DNA of 64,000 nucleotides from Pseudomonas sp. PSE14 (GTDB taxonomy: Bacteria > Pseudomonadota > Gammaproteobacteria > Pseudomonadales > Pseudomonadaceae). The translations under genes were made by a program, and so were the position numbers. The notes under the pieces are model-generated. The model did no database searches and had not been told where the DNA came from. It saw only the letters and a program-made list of their open reading frames with translations. The stretch lies in the NCBI RefSeq assembly GCF_029203285.1, contig NZ_CP115669.1, positions 4,030,001 to 4,094,000 of the forward strand, written 5' to 3'. Shown piece after piece: positions 44,182 to 53,492 of the stretch (its first letter is position 1; each line of letters starts with the position of its first letter).

Positions 44182-45153
44182 TCAGCGCGGGCGCTCGAGC
44201 GGATCGAGAATCTGCAAGGCCAGGTTGCCCTTGTGCGAACCCAGCTTGACCTTGAAGGAAGGCACGCCGTTGGCGCGCATGATCATGTGTTCGGGCAGCT
44301 CCACCGGGATCACGTCGCCGGGCTGCATGTGCAGGATGTCGCGCAGCTTGAGCTGGCGGCGCACGACGGTGGCGCCCAGCGGCACGCTGACGTCGAGGAT
44401 GTCCTCGCGCAGGGCGTTGATCCAACGCTCGTCCTGGTCGTCCACGTCGGACTGGAAGCCGGCATCGAGCATCTCGCGGATCGGCTCGATCATCGAGTAC
44501 GGCAGGGTGATGTGCAGGTCGCCGCCGCCGCCGTCCAGCTCGATGTGGAAGGTGGAGACCACCACCACTTCGCTGGGGCTGACGATGTTGGCCATCGCCG
44601 GGTTCACCTCGGAGTTCACGTACTCGAAGGTGATCGGCATCACCGCGTGCCAGGCTTCGGCGAGGTCGACGAAGGCCTGCTCGATGACCATGCGCACCAC
44701 CCGCAGTTCGGTGGGGGTGAACTCGCGGCCCTCGATCTTGGCGTGACGACCGTCGCCGCCGAAGAAGTTGTCCACCAGCTTGAACACCAGCTTGGCGTCG
44801 AGGATGAACAGGCCGGTGCCGCGCAGCGGCTTCATCTTCACCAGATTGAGGCTGGTGGGCACGTACAGCGAGTGCACGTACTCGCCGAACTTCATCACCT
44901 GCACGCCGCCCACGGCGACATCCGCCGAGCGGCGCAGCAGGTTGAACATGCTGATGCGGGTGTAACGGGCGAAGCGCTCGTTGATCATCTCCAGGGTCGG
45001 CATGCGGCCCCGGACGATGCGGTCCTGGCTGGTCAGGTCGTAGGACTTGATCGCCCCCGGCTCGACGTCGGACTCGGTTTCCACGAGGCCGTCGTCGACG
45101 CCGTGGAGCAGCGCGTCGATCTCGTCCTGGGAAAGTAGATCCTGCATGGCCAT
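44182..45153 (-). CDS. fliM: Flagellar switch protein FliM
   Basis: 323 aa. The N-terminal CheY-P docking peptide (LLSQDEIDALLHG), a middle CheC-like domain with GGxG (about 130-145), and a C-terminal SpoA domain. Controls rotation direction. 9 nt after fliL. Confidence 0.96.
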   Translation of the reverse strand: MAMQDLLSQDEIDALLHGVDDGLVETESDVEPGAIKSYDLTSQDRIVRGRMPTLEMINERFARYTRISMFNLLRRSADVAVGGVQVMKFGEYVHSLYVPTSLNLVKMKPLRGTGLFILDAKLVFKLVDNFFGGDGRHAKIEGREFTPTELRVVRMVIEQAFVDLAEAWHAVMPITFEYVNSEVNPAMANIVSPSEVVVVSTFHIELDGGGGDLHITLPYSMIEPIREMLDAGFQSDVDDQDERWINALREDILDVSVPLGATVVRRQLKLRDILHMQPGDVIPVELPEHMIMRANGVPSFKVKLGSHKGNLALQILDPLERPR

Positions 45154-45162
45154 GGCGGGTAC

Positions 45163-45684
45163 CTACTGCAATACGAAGTTGGTGAAAAGCACTTGTTCCA
45201 CGGTCAACTGACCGGTCGCCTTCTTCGCCAGTTCCTGAAGGCTGGAGGTCGCCTGCTGGCGCAGCATCTCCTTGCCCACCGGGGTCACCAGCGAGTCGAA
45301 ATTCTGGCTGGAGAACAGCATCACCAGCTGGTTGCGCACCAGCGGCATCTGCTCGCGCAGCGCATCCATATGCGCCTGGTCGCGGCCCATGAGCGCCACC
45401 GCCACCTGCAGGTAACGCTGGCGGCCGTTCTGATTGAAGTTGACCACGAAGGACGGCGCGAGGATTTCGTAGATCGCCTGTTTCTTGCCCGGTGCGGCGC
45501 CTTCCTCGGCCTTCGCCTCCGCCTCGGCGGGCTTGGCGTGCTTGCTCAGGAAGAACCAGGTGCCGCCGACCGACAGCCCCACCGCCAGCAGGAATGCCAG
45601 GGCGATGAGAATGATGAGCTTCAGTTTGCCCTTGCCGGGGGCCTGTCCGTCTGGGAAGGGAGGCGTCTGATCTTTCTTGGCCAT
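45163..45684 (-). CDS. fliL: Flagellar basal body protein FliL
   Basis: 173 aa. Short cytosolic N-terminus, one membrane helix (about 23-45), acidic linker, then a periplasmic stomatin-like domain (IYEILAPSFVVNFNQNGRQRYLQVAVALMGRD). It supports the stator. First gene of the fliLMNOPQR-flhB operon, with a strong sigma-54 site upstream. Confidence 0.94.
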   Translation of the reverse strand: MAKKDQTPPFPDGQAPGKGKLKLIILIALAFLLAVGLSVGGTWFFLSKHAKPAEAEAKAEEGAAPGKKQAIYEILAPSFVVNFNQNGRQRYLQVAVALMGRDQAHMDALREQMPLVRNQLVMLFSSQNFDSLVTPVGKEMLRQQATSSLQELAKKATGQLTVEQVLFTNFVLQ

Positions 45685-45734
45685 GCCAAATATCCGTCAC
45701 TTTTCCGGCGCGATGCGCAGATACCGGGGTAGGA

Positions 45735-45748
45735 GCAAGGGCTGTGCC
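45735..45748 (-). promoter_or_regulatory. Sigma-54 promoter of the fliL operon
   Basis: Minus strand CTGGCACAGCCCTTGCT: a full match to the YTGGCACR-N4-TTGCW consensus. GG is at plus 45747-45748, GC at 45735-45736. The start point would fall near 45723, about 40 nt before fliL. Confidence 0.85.
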
Positions 45749-45879
45749 AGTTTGGAATTGTCGGACTGGCGCCGCCGCGGATATTACAGGCTAGACGGAG
45801 GAAGTCACGGGGCGGGGAGAGAAATTTCCGAGGCACATCGACGCGCGATCGCACACGCCACGCAAGAGTTGCCCTAGGC

Positions 45880-46024
45880 GTAGGGCGTATAACGCTCCGC
45901 GTTATACGCCGATTAACCGTGGCCGCCGGCCTGCTCGGGTATGAACTGGGCGTCCGGCTCGCCCCAGGGGCGGCAGACAGGCATGGTGTATCGGCGTACA
46001 ACCGCGAACGGTTGTACGCCCTAC
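45880..46024 (-). repeat. Composite REP element, inverted copy of 38558-38684
   Basis: Read on the minus strand: GTAGGGCGTACAACCG...CGGTTGTACGCCGATACACCA, about 75 nt of different sequence, then ATCGGCGTATAACGC...GCGTTATACGCCCTAC. It fills most of the 350-nt gap between fliL and fliK; the rest of that gap holds the fliL promoter and no gene. Confidence 0.8.
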
Positions 46025-46034
46025 GGCTTGAGCA

Positions 46035-47333
46035 TCAGGCGTAGTAATCCACCAGCCCCCTGCCCTGCGCCGCCACCTGCGGGCGGATCTCGGACACGCC
46101 GCTGATCATCGGCTCGTCGTCGCCATCGGAGCCGGCGACCCGGCGCGAGCCACCGCGATCATCGCCGCCCTGTTGCTGTTGCCAGCCTCGGGCGGACTGG
46201 TCGGAGACGTTGACGTCGAGCTGCCCCATGCCCTGCTGGCTGAACATCTCGCGCAGGCGGTGCTGCTGGCTGTCCAGCGCTTCGCGTACGTTGGCGTTGG
46301 CGCTGACGAAGTTCACCTGGGTCTGGTCGGCGCTCATGTGGATGCGCACTTCCAGGCGCCCGAGGTCGGCCGGGTCCATCTGGATCTCGGCGGACTTGAG
46401 GTTCTGCGACGACATCCACATCACCCGGTCCACCACCTGGTCGGTCCAGCCGTTCTGCTGCACCGACACCGGCTGCCCCGGCACCAGCGGGTTCACCGGA
46501 CGGTTGGTCATGGCCTGCGGCGTATTCAGTGCCTGGGTCAGCGACTCCAGCCGCGCGGCGAAGGACTCGTTGCGTGGCGCCTCGGGCTTGGCCTGGGACT
46601 GGAGCTCCGGCAAGGCCTGGCCCAGGTCCGCGCTGGCCTGCAGTGCACCTTCGGCCAGCTTGCCGTCGGCAGCCTTCGCCGTCGTATCCGGGGTCAACGC
46701 CGAAAGCATTGCCGACAGGTCGGCCTTGCCGTTGCCTTCCACCGGCTTGTCAGCGCCCTTGGCAGCCACGTCACCGGCCACCTGCGTCTGCTGGAGCTGC
46801 TGCGCCTGGTCCTGCGCGCCCTGGTCGAGGGCCAGGGTCACGCCCGGCAGTGCGTTGAGCTTTTCCAGGTCGCCGTCCGTACTGGCCACGGTCTGCTGGC
46901 CCACGCCAGTGCTGATCACCAGGGGCGGCGCTTCGCTGGTCGGGGCCGGCAACTGGCCGGTCATGCCCAGCATCAGCAGCGGGTCGAGAGTGGCCTCGGG
47001 CTTCTCCTCGCTATCGGCCACCTTGGTCTCGCCGTCGGCCGGCAAGGCCTTGCCGTCATCGGCAACCGCTGGCTTGTCGGCGGCAGCGGCATCCTTGGAA
47101 TCGCTGGTCTTGGCGTCCTTGTCGGAGGCGTCCTTGGGCTTCTCGGCCTTGGGCTTGGCCGCCTTGTCGGGGCGCTCGCTGGCCGCCGGGCGCTTCTCCT
47201 GCGCGTAGACGTCGGCAAAGCTGGAACCCCTGTCGTTGGCGGGGTCGGGCGAATTCTGCGCAGGCTTGGAGAGCGCCGCCTTGGGCCTGGGGTCCGGCGT
47301 GGGCGTCAATAAAATATCCGGGGCGACAGCCAT
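46035..47333 (-). CDS. fliK: Flagellar hook-length control protein FliK
   Basis: 432 aa. Disordered N-terminal half rich in Lys/Asp/Ala (about 1-130), a central ruler region, and a C-terminal Flg_hook domain (about 290-385: WTDQVVDRVMWMSSQNLKSAEIQMDPADLGRLEVRIHMSADQTQVNFVSANANVREALDSQQHRLREMF). It measures the hook and triggers FlhB switching. A putative sigma-54 site of its own lies just upstream; the stop abuts a REP composite. Confidence 0.92.
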   Translation of the reverse strand: MAVAPDILLTPTPDPRPKAALSKPAQNSPDPANDRGSSFADVYAQEKRPAASERPDKAAKPKAEKPKDASDKDAKTSDSKDAAAADKPAVADDGKALPADGETKVADSEEKPEATLDPLLMLGMTGQLPAPTSEAPPLVISTGVGQQTVASTDGDLEKLNALPGVTLALDQGAQDQAQQLQQTQVAGDVAAKGADKPVEGNGKADLSAMLSALTPDTTAKAADGKLAEGALQASADLGQALPELQSQAKPEAPRNESFAARLESLTQALNTPQAMTNRPVNPLVPGQPVSVQQNGWTDQVVDRVMWMSSQNLKSAEIQMDPADLGRLEVRIHMSADQTQVNFVSANANVREALDSQQHRLREMFSQQGMGQLDVNVSDQSARGWQQQQGGDDRGGSRRVAGSDGDDEPMISGVSEIRPQVAAQGRGLVDYYA

Positions 47334-47372
47334 CGGAGTTCTCCGTTGATGTGAATATCCATCACGGAGATA

Positions 47373-47386
47373 GCAAGGGGCGGGCC
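47373..47386 (-). promoter_or_regulatory. Sigma-54 promoter before fliK
   Basis: Minus strand TTGGCCCGCCCCTTGCT: GG at plus 47385-47386 and GC at 47373-47374 with 10 nt between; one mismatch to TGGCAC. The start point would be near 47361, about 28 nt before the fliK ATG. Confidence 0.7.
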
Positions 47387-47414
47387 AATTCTCTGTTTGA
47401 TCTGGCGGAGAGGA

Positions 47415-47756
47415 TCAGGCGCGACCGGGCAGCAACAGCGTGCGAACGATGGTGAACTCGTGCTCGACCTTCGCGATCAGCCCCTGTGCGGCAGCCAGGT
47501 CGTTGTGCCGGGCGGCGTCTTCGAGCTGCTTGCACAGCCCGCTCAGCACGGTGGCGCCCATGTTCCCGCAGCTGCCCTTGAAGCTGTGCGCAGCATGGCG
47601 CAATGCGGCGCCGTCGGCGGCGGTGAAAGCCGCGCGAATGCTGCTCAGACGCTCCTCGGAATCACTCAGGAAAGTCTCCACCAGCAGCGGATACTCGTCT
47701 TCCATGATCTCCAGCAGGTTGCGCTGCACGGCGTCATCGAGATGCGGCACGGACAT
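47415..47756 (-). CDS. hptB: Histidine phosphotransfer protein HptB
   Basis: 113 aa four-helix Hpt protein with the phosphorylated His57 in HAAHSFKGSCGNMGA. In P. aeruginosa HptB receives phosphate from RetS, PA1611, ErcS' and SagS and passes it to HsbR. It is followed by fliK and preceded by hsbR, with 56 nt to the hsbR stop. Confidence 0.9.
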   Translation of the reverse strand: MSVPHLDDAVQRNLLEIMEDEYPLLVETFLSDSEERLSSIRAAFTAADGAALRHAAHSFKGSCGNMGATVLSGLCKQLEDAARHNDLAAAQGLIAKVEHEFTIVRTLLLPGRA

Positions 47757-47812
47757 TCGGCACTCCCGGTAGGACTGCTCGCCACAGGGCTGGATGGCAA
47801 GCGAAGGCCGGA

Positions 47813-49510
47813 TTATGCCTGAGCCGACCAGAAGAACTCCACGGACACCGATTTGCCATCACCCGACCATTGGCAGCGATCGGCCAGTTGCCGCACCAGC
47901 GTCAAGCCGCGCCCGCAGAGGCTGCCGGCGGCGCGTTGGGAAGCCAGCACCGCGCCGACGTCGAAGCCATCGCCGCTGTCCTCCACCCGCACCAGCAAGC
48001 GCCCGCCCTCGCCGTGGGGCGCGAGGTCGAGATGGAAGCGCACGAAGCCGTCGCGCAGCTGCGCCAGGCGCTGGCTGCGCTGCTGGTAGTAGCGGGCGAA
48101 CCCGGAGGCATCGCACTTGAGCGAGGAATCCAGGCCCATCACGCCGTGCTCCAGGGCGTTGGAATACAGCTCGGCGAGCACGGTGTAGAGCGCGCCGCCC
48201 TTGGGCCGCAGGTCCTGCACCTCCATCAGCAGTTGCAGCAGGAACGGCAGCGGATTGAAGTGCCGCAGGGTCGGCGCACGGAACTCGAAGCTGGCGGACC
48301 AGTCCAGCGGGCTGCTCAGGCCGCTGTCGGAGAACGCCAGCGGCGGCCGCTGCAGCGAATGCTCCGGCACCAGCACAACCTCCAGCATGCTGACGTCGTC
48401 CTGCACCTCGCCACGGAAACGCGCCAGCGCCGTCTGGATGCTATCGAACAGGCGCGACGGCACAGCCTCCGCCTCATAGACCTCGCGCAGACGCTGCTCG
48501 CCGAACATCTCGCCGGCGGCGTTGCGCGCCTCGGTCACGCCATCGGAGAAGAGGAACACGCGGTCGCCCTCCTCCATGGCGTAGACCTCGTAGTGCTCGT
48601 TGAACGCAGCCGCATCGAGGATACCCAGCGGCAGATGGCGCGACACCAGCGGCAGCGCTTCGCGCTTGTCGTGGCGCAGCAGGTAGCCATTGGGCAATCC
48701 GCCGTTCCACACTTCCACCAGGCCGCGCTGGAAGCTCAGGTTGAGCATCGCCGCGCAGCAGAACACCCCCACCGGCAGGATGCGCTTGAGCTTGGCGTTC
48801 ATCTCGCGAAGGATGTCCGCCATCGGGTAGCCCTTGGCGGTCATGCCGTAGAACACCTCGGCCAGCGGCATGGCGCCGATGGCCGCCGGCAAGCCGTGGC
48901 CGGTGAAGTCGCCGAGCAGCACGTGCATGCCGCCGGAGGGTTTGAACGCGGCCAGCAGCAGGTCGCCGTTGAACAGCGCGAAGGGCGATTGCAGGTAGCG
49001 GATGTTCGCCGCGTTGAGGCAGCCCGAGTGCGCCACCTTGTCGAACACCGCCTTGGCCACTCGCTGCTCGTTGAGCAGGTGCTCGTTGTGCCGGGCGATC
49101 AGGTCGCGCTGCTCCAGCACCATCCGCTGCAGGTGGTGCAGGCGGCCCATGGCGCGGATCTTGGCTTCGAGGATGACCCGGTTGTAGGGCTTGGAGAGGA
49201 AATCGTCGCCGCCCGCCTCCAGGCTCTGCACCAGCGCCTCGGTTTCGCTCAGCGAGGTGAGGAAGATGATCGGCACCAGCTCCTCACCGGCCTGCCGGCG
49301 AATCCGTCGCGCCGCTTCGAAGCCGTCCATCACCGGCATCAGCGCATCCATCAGCACCAGTTGCGGGCGCTCCTGGGCGAACAGCGCCAGGGCCTCCAGG
49401 CCATTGGACGCGGTGATCACCCGATGCCCCTGGCGGCTGACGATGGTGGACAGCAGCAGGCGATCGGCGGCGTTGTCGTCGGCGATCAGGACCGTGAGGA
49501 AATCAGCCAT
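47813..49510 (-). CDS. hsbR: HsbR: receiver, PP2C phosphatase, anti-sigma kinase fusion
   Basis: 565 aa. The N-terminal receiver has Asp55 (LVLMDALMP); a coiled segment (about 125-155) leads to a SpoIIE/PP2C phosphatase domain (LLGDFTGHGLPAAIGAMP ... VFLFSDGVTEARN ... DDVSMLEVVLV). The C-terminal HATPase_c part (about 425-565) has VLAELYSNALEHGV and DSGDGFD. HsbR phosphorylates or dephosphorylates HsbA in response to HptB. Domain order matches HsbR of P. aeruginosa. Confidence 0.92.
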   Translation of the reverse strand: MADFLTVLIADDNAADRLLLSTIVSRQGHRVITASNGLEALALFAQERPQLVLMDALMPVMDGFEAARRIRRQAGEELVPIIFLTSLSETEALVQSLEAGGDDFLSKPYNRVILEAKIRAMGRLHHLQRMVLEQRDLIARHNEHLLNEQRVAKAVFDKVAHSGCLNAANIRYLQSPFALFNGDLLLAAFKPSGGMHVLLGDFTGHGLPAAIGAMPLAEVFYGMTAKGYPMADILREMNAKLKRILPVGVFCCAAMLNLSFQRGLVEVWNGGLPNGYLLRHDKREALPLVSRHLPLGILDAAAFNEHYEVYAMEEGDRVFLFSDGVTEARNAAGEMFGEQRLREVYEAEAVPSRLFDSIQTALARFRGEVQDDVSMLEVVLVPEHSLQRPPLAFSDSGLSSPLDWSASFEFRAPTLRHFNPLPFLLQLLMEVQDLRPKGGALYTVLAELYSNALEHGVMGLDSSLKCDASGFARYYQQRSQRLAQLRDGFVRFHLDLAPHGEGGRLLVRVEDSGDGFDVGAVLASQRAAGSLCGRGLTLVRQLADRCQWSGDGKSVSVEFFWSAQA

Positions 49511-49539
49511 GGCCGCTCTCGGATGCAGGACAGTCGAGT

Positions 49540-49845
49540 TCAGCTGATCTTGAACAGCTGCTCGAAGTTGGAGATGGCGAGGATCTTGCGCACGTCGGCG
49601 TTGCAGTGTTCCAGGCTGATCTGTGCGTTCTCGCCGCCGGCGTGGTCGCGCAGCAGGAGCAGCATGCCCAGCGCCGAGCTGTCCAGGTAGGTGGCGCCCT
49701 TGAGATCGACCACATAGCGCTTGGGCGTGATGTCGACGCGTTCGTAGGCGTCGCGGAATTCCTGGTGCGCACCGAAATCGAAGCGACCCTGGACCACGAT
49801 GGTCAGCTCCTGGCCGTCAGCGGAAGGAACGGAAGTGATGGCCAT
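49540..49845 (-). CDS. hsbA: Anti-sigma factor antagonist HsbA
   Basis: 101 aa STAS-domain protein with YVVDLKGATYLDSSALGMLLLL; the Ser in DSSA is the phosphorylation site. In P. aeruginosa unphosphorylated HsbA binds FlgM to free FliA, while phosphorylated HsbA stimulates the diguanylate cyclase HsbD. ATG 49845 with AAGGAG upstream; a longer in-frame start at 49872 is less likely. Confidence 0.92.
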   Translation of the reverse strand: MAITSVPSADGQELTIVVQGRFDFGAHQEFRDAYERVDITPKRYVVDLKGATYLDSSALGMLLLLRDHAGGENAQISLEHCNADVRKILAISNFEQLFKIS

Positions 49846-50070
49846 GGGATTCTCCTTATCGATGATCGGCACGCAGGAGTTTGAAGATGTAGCAGCAACT
49901 CATGACAGCGGCAACCTTGGCAGCCATTGGAACGCCATCACCCGGTCTTGCCGAACTCCGCTGAAATGGACCACCGGTCCCCACGGGCGTGGCAAATGCC
50001 GTTACCCTTCGAAGGTTCGGTCCACGGCGATGCGTCTACGTCGGGCCGCACCAGGCAATGGAGGGGGAGC

Positions 50071-50787
50071 ATGTACAAGTCCATTCTCGTCGTGGCCTGC
50101 GCTGTCAGCACGCTGCCGGTTGCGCATGCCCAGGTGATGCAGCGCGAGCTGGGTGATTTCGAGTTGAAGTTCGCCAATGCGCCGACCCGCAGCATGGCCC
50201 AGGGGCTGGTCCGGCCCGGCCAGGCGAACAGCGCCCAGGGCGGCGTGGACGCCAGCCATGCCAGCGGCTGGTACGTCGGCAGCTGGACCTCGAACCTGGA
50301 GCAGGAAAAACCGCTGGAGATCGACAGCTACGCCGGCTTCAAGCATCCACTGGGGGATGGCCGGCTGGGCTATGAGCTGGGCACCCTGCGCTATACCCGC
50401 CCCGAGCAACCGGACTTCGACAGCCAGGCGCTGTATGGCGGCCTCTCGGTGTTCGGCAGCCGTCTCGGCGCGGCCTACAGTAGCCAGGGCGGCCGCAGCA
50501 GCGCCACCCTGTTCACCGACCTGGGGCTGGAGCCGGACCTGGGCTTCGATGTGTCGTTCAAGTACTCCACCTACAACCTCGCTGAACCGGTGAGCCTGAG
50601 CGGTGGCGGCAGCGTCAGCGGCTTCGGGGACTGGTCGGTGAACCTCAGCCGCCCCTGGCTGGGCCTCGACCTGAACTTCTCCTACAGCGGCAGCAGCCTG
50701 ACCGGCAGCGATTGCAGCGCGTACTCCGGGCACAACACCTATTGCGACACGGCGGTGATGTTCAAGGCGTCGAAGCCACTGTTCTAA
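50071..50787 (+). CDS. TorF-type putative porin
   Basis: 238 aa. Signal peptide cleaved after VAHA (residue about 20). The rest is beta-rich with the family hallmarks ASGWYVGSWTSNL, LEIDSYAGFKHPL, alternating aromatic strands and a C-terminal Phe. It belongs to the Gcw_chp/TorF family of predicted outer membrane porins. GGAGG lies before the ATG. Encoded against the direction of the surrounding flagellar genes. Confidence 0.8.
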   Translation: MYKSILVVACAVSTLPVAHAQVMQRELGDFELKFANAPTRSMAQGLVRPGQANSAQGGVDASHASGWYVGSWTSNLEQEKPLEIDSYAGFKHPLGDGRLGYELGTLRYTRPEQPDFDSQALYGGLSVFGSRLGAAYSSQGGRSSATLFTDLGLEPDLGFDVSFKYSTYNLAEPVSLSGGGSVSGFGDWSVNLSRPWLGLDLNFSYSGSSLTGSDCSAYSGHNTYCDTAVMFKASKPLF

Positions 50788-50803
50788 CGTGGCGGCAAGC
50801 CCC

Positions 50804-51457
50804 CTACCCGATCAGCCCCGCGCCCAGGTTGATCGCCAGCCCGAGGATCGCCGTGTTGAACAGGAAGCCGATCACCGAGTGCGCCAGCACCACCTTGCGC
50901 ATGGCCCGCGAGGCGACCGCCACGTCGGAAGTCTGCACCGCCACGCTCAGGGTGAAGGAGAAGTAGAGGAAGTCCCAGTAGTCCGGGCTCGTCTCCCCAT
51001 CCGGAAAACGCAGCACCGGTTCGCCGTCCTCGGAGGAGTAAAACATCCGCGCATAGTGCATGGTGAACACCATGCCGATGAGGAACCAGGAACCCAGCAC
51101 GGTGCTGGCAGTGAAGGCGTAGCGCCAGAGTTTTTCACCCCCCTCTGCATGACCGGCGGCAGCCAGTTCGAAGACGATCGCCACCAGGCTGGCCAGCGCG
51201 GCAACGCTGATCAGCACCAGCACCGCTTCGGCGTTCTCATCCTCGACTTCGGCCAGGCGCCGCACCTCCTGCGGTTCGGCACGCCAGGCCAGCCAGCCGA
51301 TCAGCAGCACGTACAGCCAGGCCATGCTGTTCCATCCCACCAGCACCCGGACCATCGGTTCCAGGCGGTAGCAGGCCAGCGTCACCAGCAGGCCGCCGGC
51401 GAAGGCGGCGATCAAACGCGGGTGGGCGCTCAGGAAGGCGCGATTCAGGCGCAGCAT
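50804..51457 (-). CDS. DUF1345 membrane protein
   Basis: 217 aa, about five membrane helices. The conserved ending [53 protein letters not shown] is the DUF1345 signature, resembling a two-helix potassium channel pore region. Start ATG 51457 with GGAGC upstream; the upstream extension is not protein-like. It converges on the porin gene (16 nt between ends). Function unknown. Confidence 0.85.
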   Translation of the reverse strand: MLRLNRAFLSAHPRLIAAFAGGLLVTLACYRLEPMVRVLVGWNSMAWLYVLLIGWLAWRAEPQEVRRLAEVEDENAEAVLVLISVAALASLVAIVFELAAAGHAEGGEKLWRYAFTASTVLGSWFLIGMVFTMHYARMFYSSEDGEPVLRFPDGETSPDYWDFLYFSFTLSVAVQTSDVAVASRAMRKVVLAHSVIGFLFNTAILGLAINLGAGLIG

Positions 51458-51604
51458 GGCGTGCGCTCCAGCGGCATGGGCTCGCCGTCGAGCGCGAGGT
51501 GCCGCAGGCGCAGGCAACGGGAAAAATCGGGCTCGGACGGTGGGACAAGCATGGTGCGGGCATTCCAATCGAGAGACTGACTGGAGCCTAGCACGCGCCC
51601 CCGC

Positions 51605-52048
51605 TCACTCCGGCGAGGGTTTCAGGCGCTGGGCGAATTCGTCGAGCTGCTTCTGCTCGTACTTGTCGGCGGCCGCACGCGCTTCCTCGCGATAGCGCTC
51701 CACCAGTTTGCGCAGGCCTTCCAGGCGGGCGTACTTCTCCTGCCAGGCCGCGCGGGCCTTGTCGACGCTGCCCTGGTGCCACTCCACGGCACGGTTCTGC
51801 TGCTCGACGGCGGTTTCCAGTTGCGAGAGGAAGCGCTGGTAGTTGATCAGCCACTGCCCGGTGACGCCCTGCTGGCCATTGCGAATCCACTGCTGCTGGT
51901 AGTCCAGGCGATAGCGTTCGAGCTCGGCGAGCTTGCGCTGCGCCTGCAGCAGCTGGTTCTGCACCAGGCCGAGCTGGCGCGCGGCTTCCCGCTCGGCCTT
52001 GAGGGCCATGTCCACCACCGGGGCGAGGCGTTCGGCGCGGCGGTTCAC
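51605..52048 (-). CDS. fliJ: Flagellar export chaperone FliJ
   Basis: 147 aa, almost entirely coiled coil. It connects FliI to FlhA and escorts export chaperones. Starts with GTG at 52048, AGAGGG upstream. An 88-nt gap with a repeat separates it from fliI, where pseudomonads usually have a short gap. Last flagellar gene of the fliE operon. Confidence 0.93.
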   Translation of the reverse strand: MNRRAERLAPVVDMALKAEREAARQLGLVQNQLLQAQRKLAELERYRLDYQQQWIRNGQQGVTGQWLINYQRFLSQLETAVEQQNRAVEWHQGSVDKARAAWQEKYARLEGLRKLVERYREEARAAADKYEQKQLDEFAQRLKPSPE

Positions 52049-52070
52049 AGGTTAGCCCTCTGCCGTGCGG

Positions 52071-52108
52071 CCCTCTCCCCAACCCTCTCCCTTAAGGAAG
52101 AGGGAGCG
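52071..52108. repeat. CCCTCTCCC palindromic repeat between fliI and fliJ
   Basis: CCCTCTCCCCAACCCTCTCCCTTAAGGAAGAGGGAG: a direct repeat of CCCTCTCCC and a hairpin CTCCCTT/AAGAGGGAG. This type of sequence is widespread between genes in gamma-proteobacteria. Confidence 0.65.
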
Positions 52109-52136
52109 AAAAGCTCAGTGCCGGGGATCATGCGCA

Positions 52137-53492
52137 TCAGCCGGCCTTGCCACTGACCACGGCATCGAGCAGCAATCGGCTGTCGTCGAGGTTCTGGCTC
52201 TCGTCCAGGCTCTGGCGGAGGAACTGGCGCATGATCGGGAAGCGCTGGATCGCCAGGTCCGTCTCGGCGTCGCCGCCGGCCACGTAGGCGCCGACGCTGA
52301 TCAGGTCGCGGCTCTGCTGGTAGCGCGACCACAGCTGCTTGAAGCGCTGGGCGTCGCGCAGGTGTTCGGGGCTGGTGACCTGGGGCATCACCCGGCTGAT
52401 CGAGGCTTCGATGTCGATGGCCGGGTAATGGCCTTCCTCGGCCAGCCGGCGCGACAGCACGAAGTGACCGTCGAGCACGCCCCGGGCGGCGTCGGCGATC
52501 GGGTCCTGCTGGTCGTCACCCTCGCTGAGCACGGTGTAGAAAGCGGTGATCGAGCCGCCGCCCTTCTCGCCGTTGCCGGCGCGCTCCACCAGGCGCGGCA
52601 GCTTGGCGAACACCGACGGCGGATAGCCCTTGGTCGCCGGCGGCTCGCCGATGGCCAGGGCGATCTCGCGCTGGGCCTGGGCGTAGCGGGTCAGGGAGTC
52701 CATCAGCAGCAGGACGTTCTTGCCCTTGTCTCGGAAGTATTCGGCGATGCGCGTGCAGTACTGCGCGGCACGCAGGCGCATCAGCGGCGCGTCGTCCGCG
52801 GGCGATGCGACCACCACGGAGCGCTTGAGGCCCTCTTCACCGAGGATGTGCTCGATGAATTCCTTCACCTCGCGGCCCCGTTCGCCGATCAGCCCGACCA
52901 CGATGATGTCGGCCTTGGTGAACTTGGTCATCATGCCCAGCAGCACCGACTTGCCCACACCGGTACCGGCGAACAGACCCAGGCGCTGGCCGCGGCCGAC
53001 GGTGAGCAGGGAGTTGATCGAACGGATGCCGACGTCCATCGGCTCGTGGATCGGGTCGCGCGCCAGGGGGTTGATGATCGGCCCTTCCATCGGCACCCAG
53101 TCCTCGGCACGCATGCCGCCCTTGCCGTCCAGCGCGCGGCCGACGCCATCGAGCACGCGGCCGAGCATGGACATGCCCATGGGCAGGCGGCCGGAGTCCG
53201 GCAGCGGCACCACACGAGCACCGGGGGCGATGCCGGCGAGGCTGCCCACCGGCATCAGGTAGATCTTGCTGCCGGAGAACCCCATCACCTCGGCTTCCAC
53301 CTGCACCGGGTGATAGCCGCCGTCGTTGATCACCTGGCAGCGACTGCCGACCGAGGCCTGCAGGCCTTCGGCCTCCAGGGTCAGCCCGACCATGCGCAGC
53401 AGGCGGCCCTCCACCACCGGCTGCGCCGGCAGGTTCACCGCCTCGCTATAGCCTTGAAGGCGGCGGGCGAAGCTGACCCGGTCAAGGCGCAT
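52137..53492 (-). CDS. fliI: Flagellar export ATPase FliI
   Basis: 451 aa. F1-ATPase beta-like: N-terminal beta-barrel, Walker [16 protein letters not shown], Walker [38 protein letters not shown], and C-terminal helices. Energises export with FliH and FliJ. ATG 53492 overlaps the fliH end by 11 nt. The long overlapping extension is fliH coding sequence in another frame. Confidence 0.96.
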   Translation of the reverse strand: MRLDRVSFARRLQGYSEAVNLPAQPVVEGRLLRMVGLTLEAEGLQASVGSRCQVINDGGYHPVQVEAEVMGFSGSKIYLMPVGSLAGIAPGARVVPLPDSGRLPMGMSMLGRVLDGVGRALDGKGGMRAEDWVPMEGPIINPLARDPIHEPMDVGIRSINSLLTVGRGQRLGLFAGTGVGKSVLLGMMTKFTKADIIVVGLIGERGREVKEFIEHILGEEGLKRSVVVASPADDAPLMRLRAAQYCTRIAEYFRDKGKNVLLLMDSLTRYAQAQREIALAIGEPPATKGYPPSVFAKLPRLVERAGNGEKGGGSITAFYTVLSEGDDQQDPIADAARGVLDGHFVLSRRLAEEGHYPAIDIEASISRVMPQVTSPEHLRDAQRFKQLWSRYQQSRDLISVGAYVAGGDAETDLAIQRFPIMRQFLRQSLDESQNLDDSRLLLDAVVSGKAG

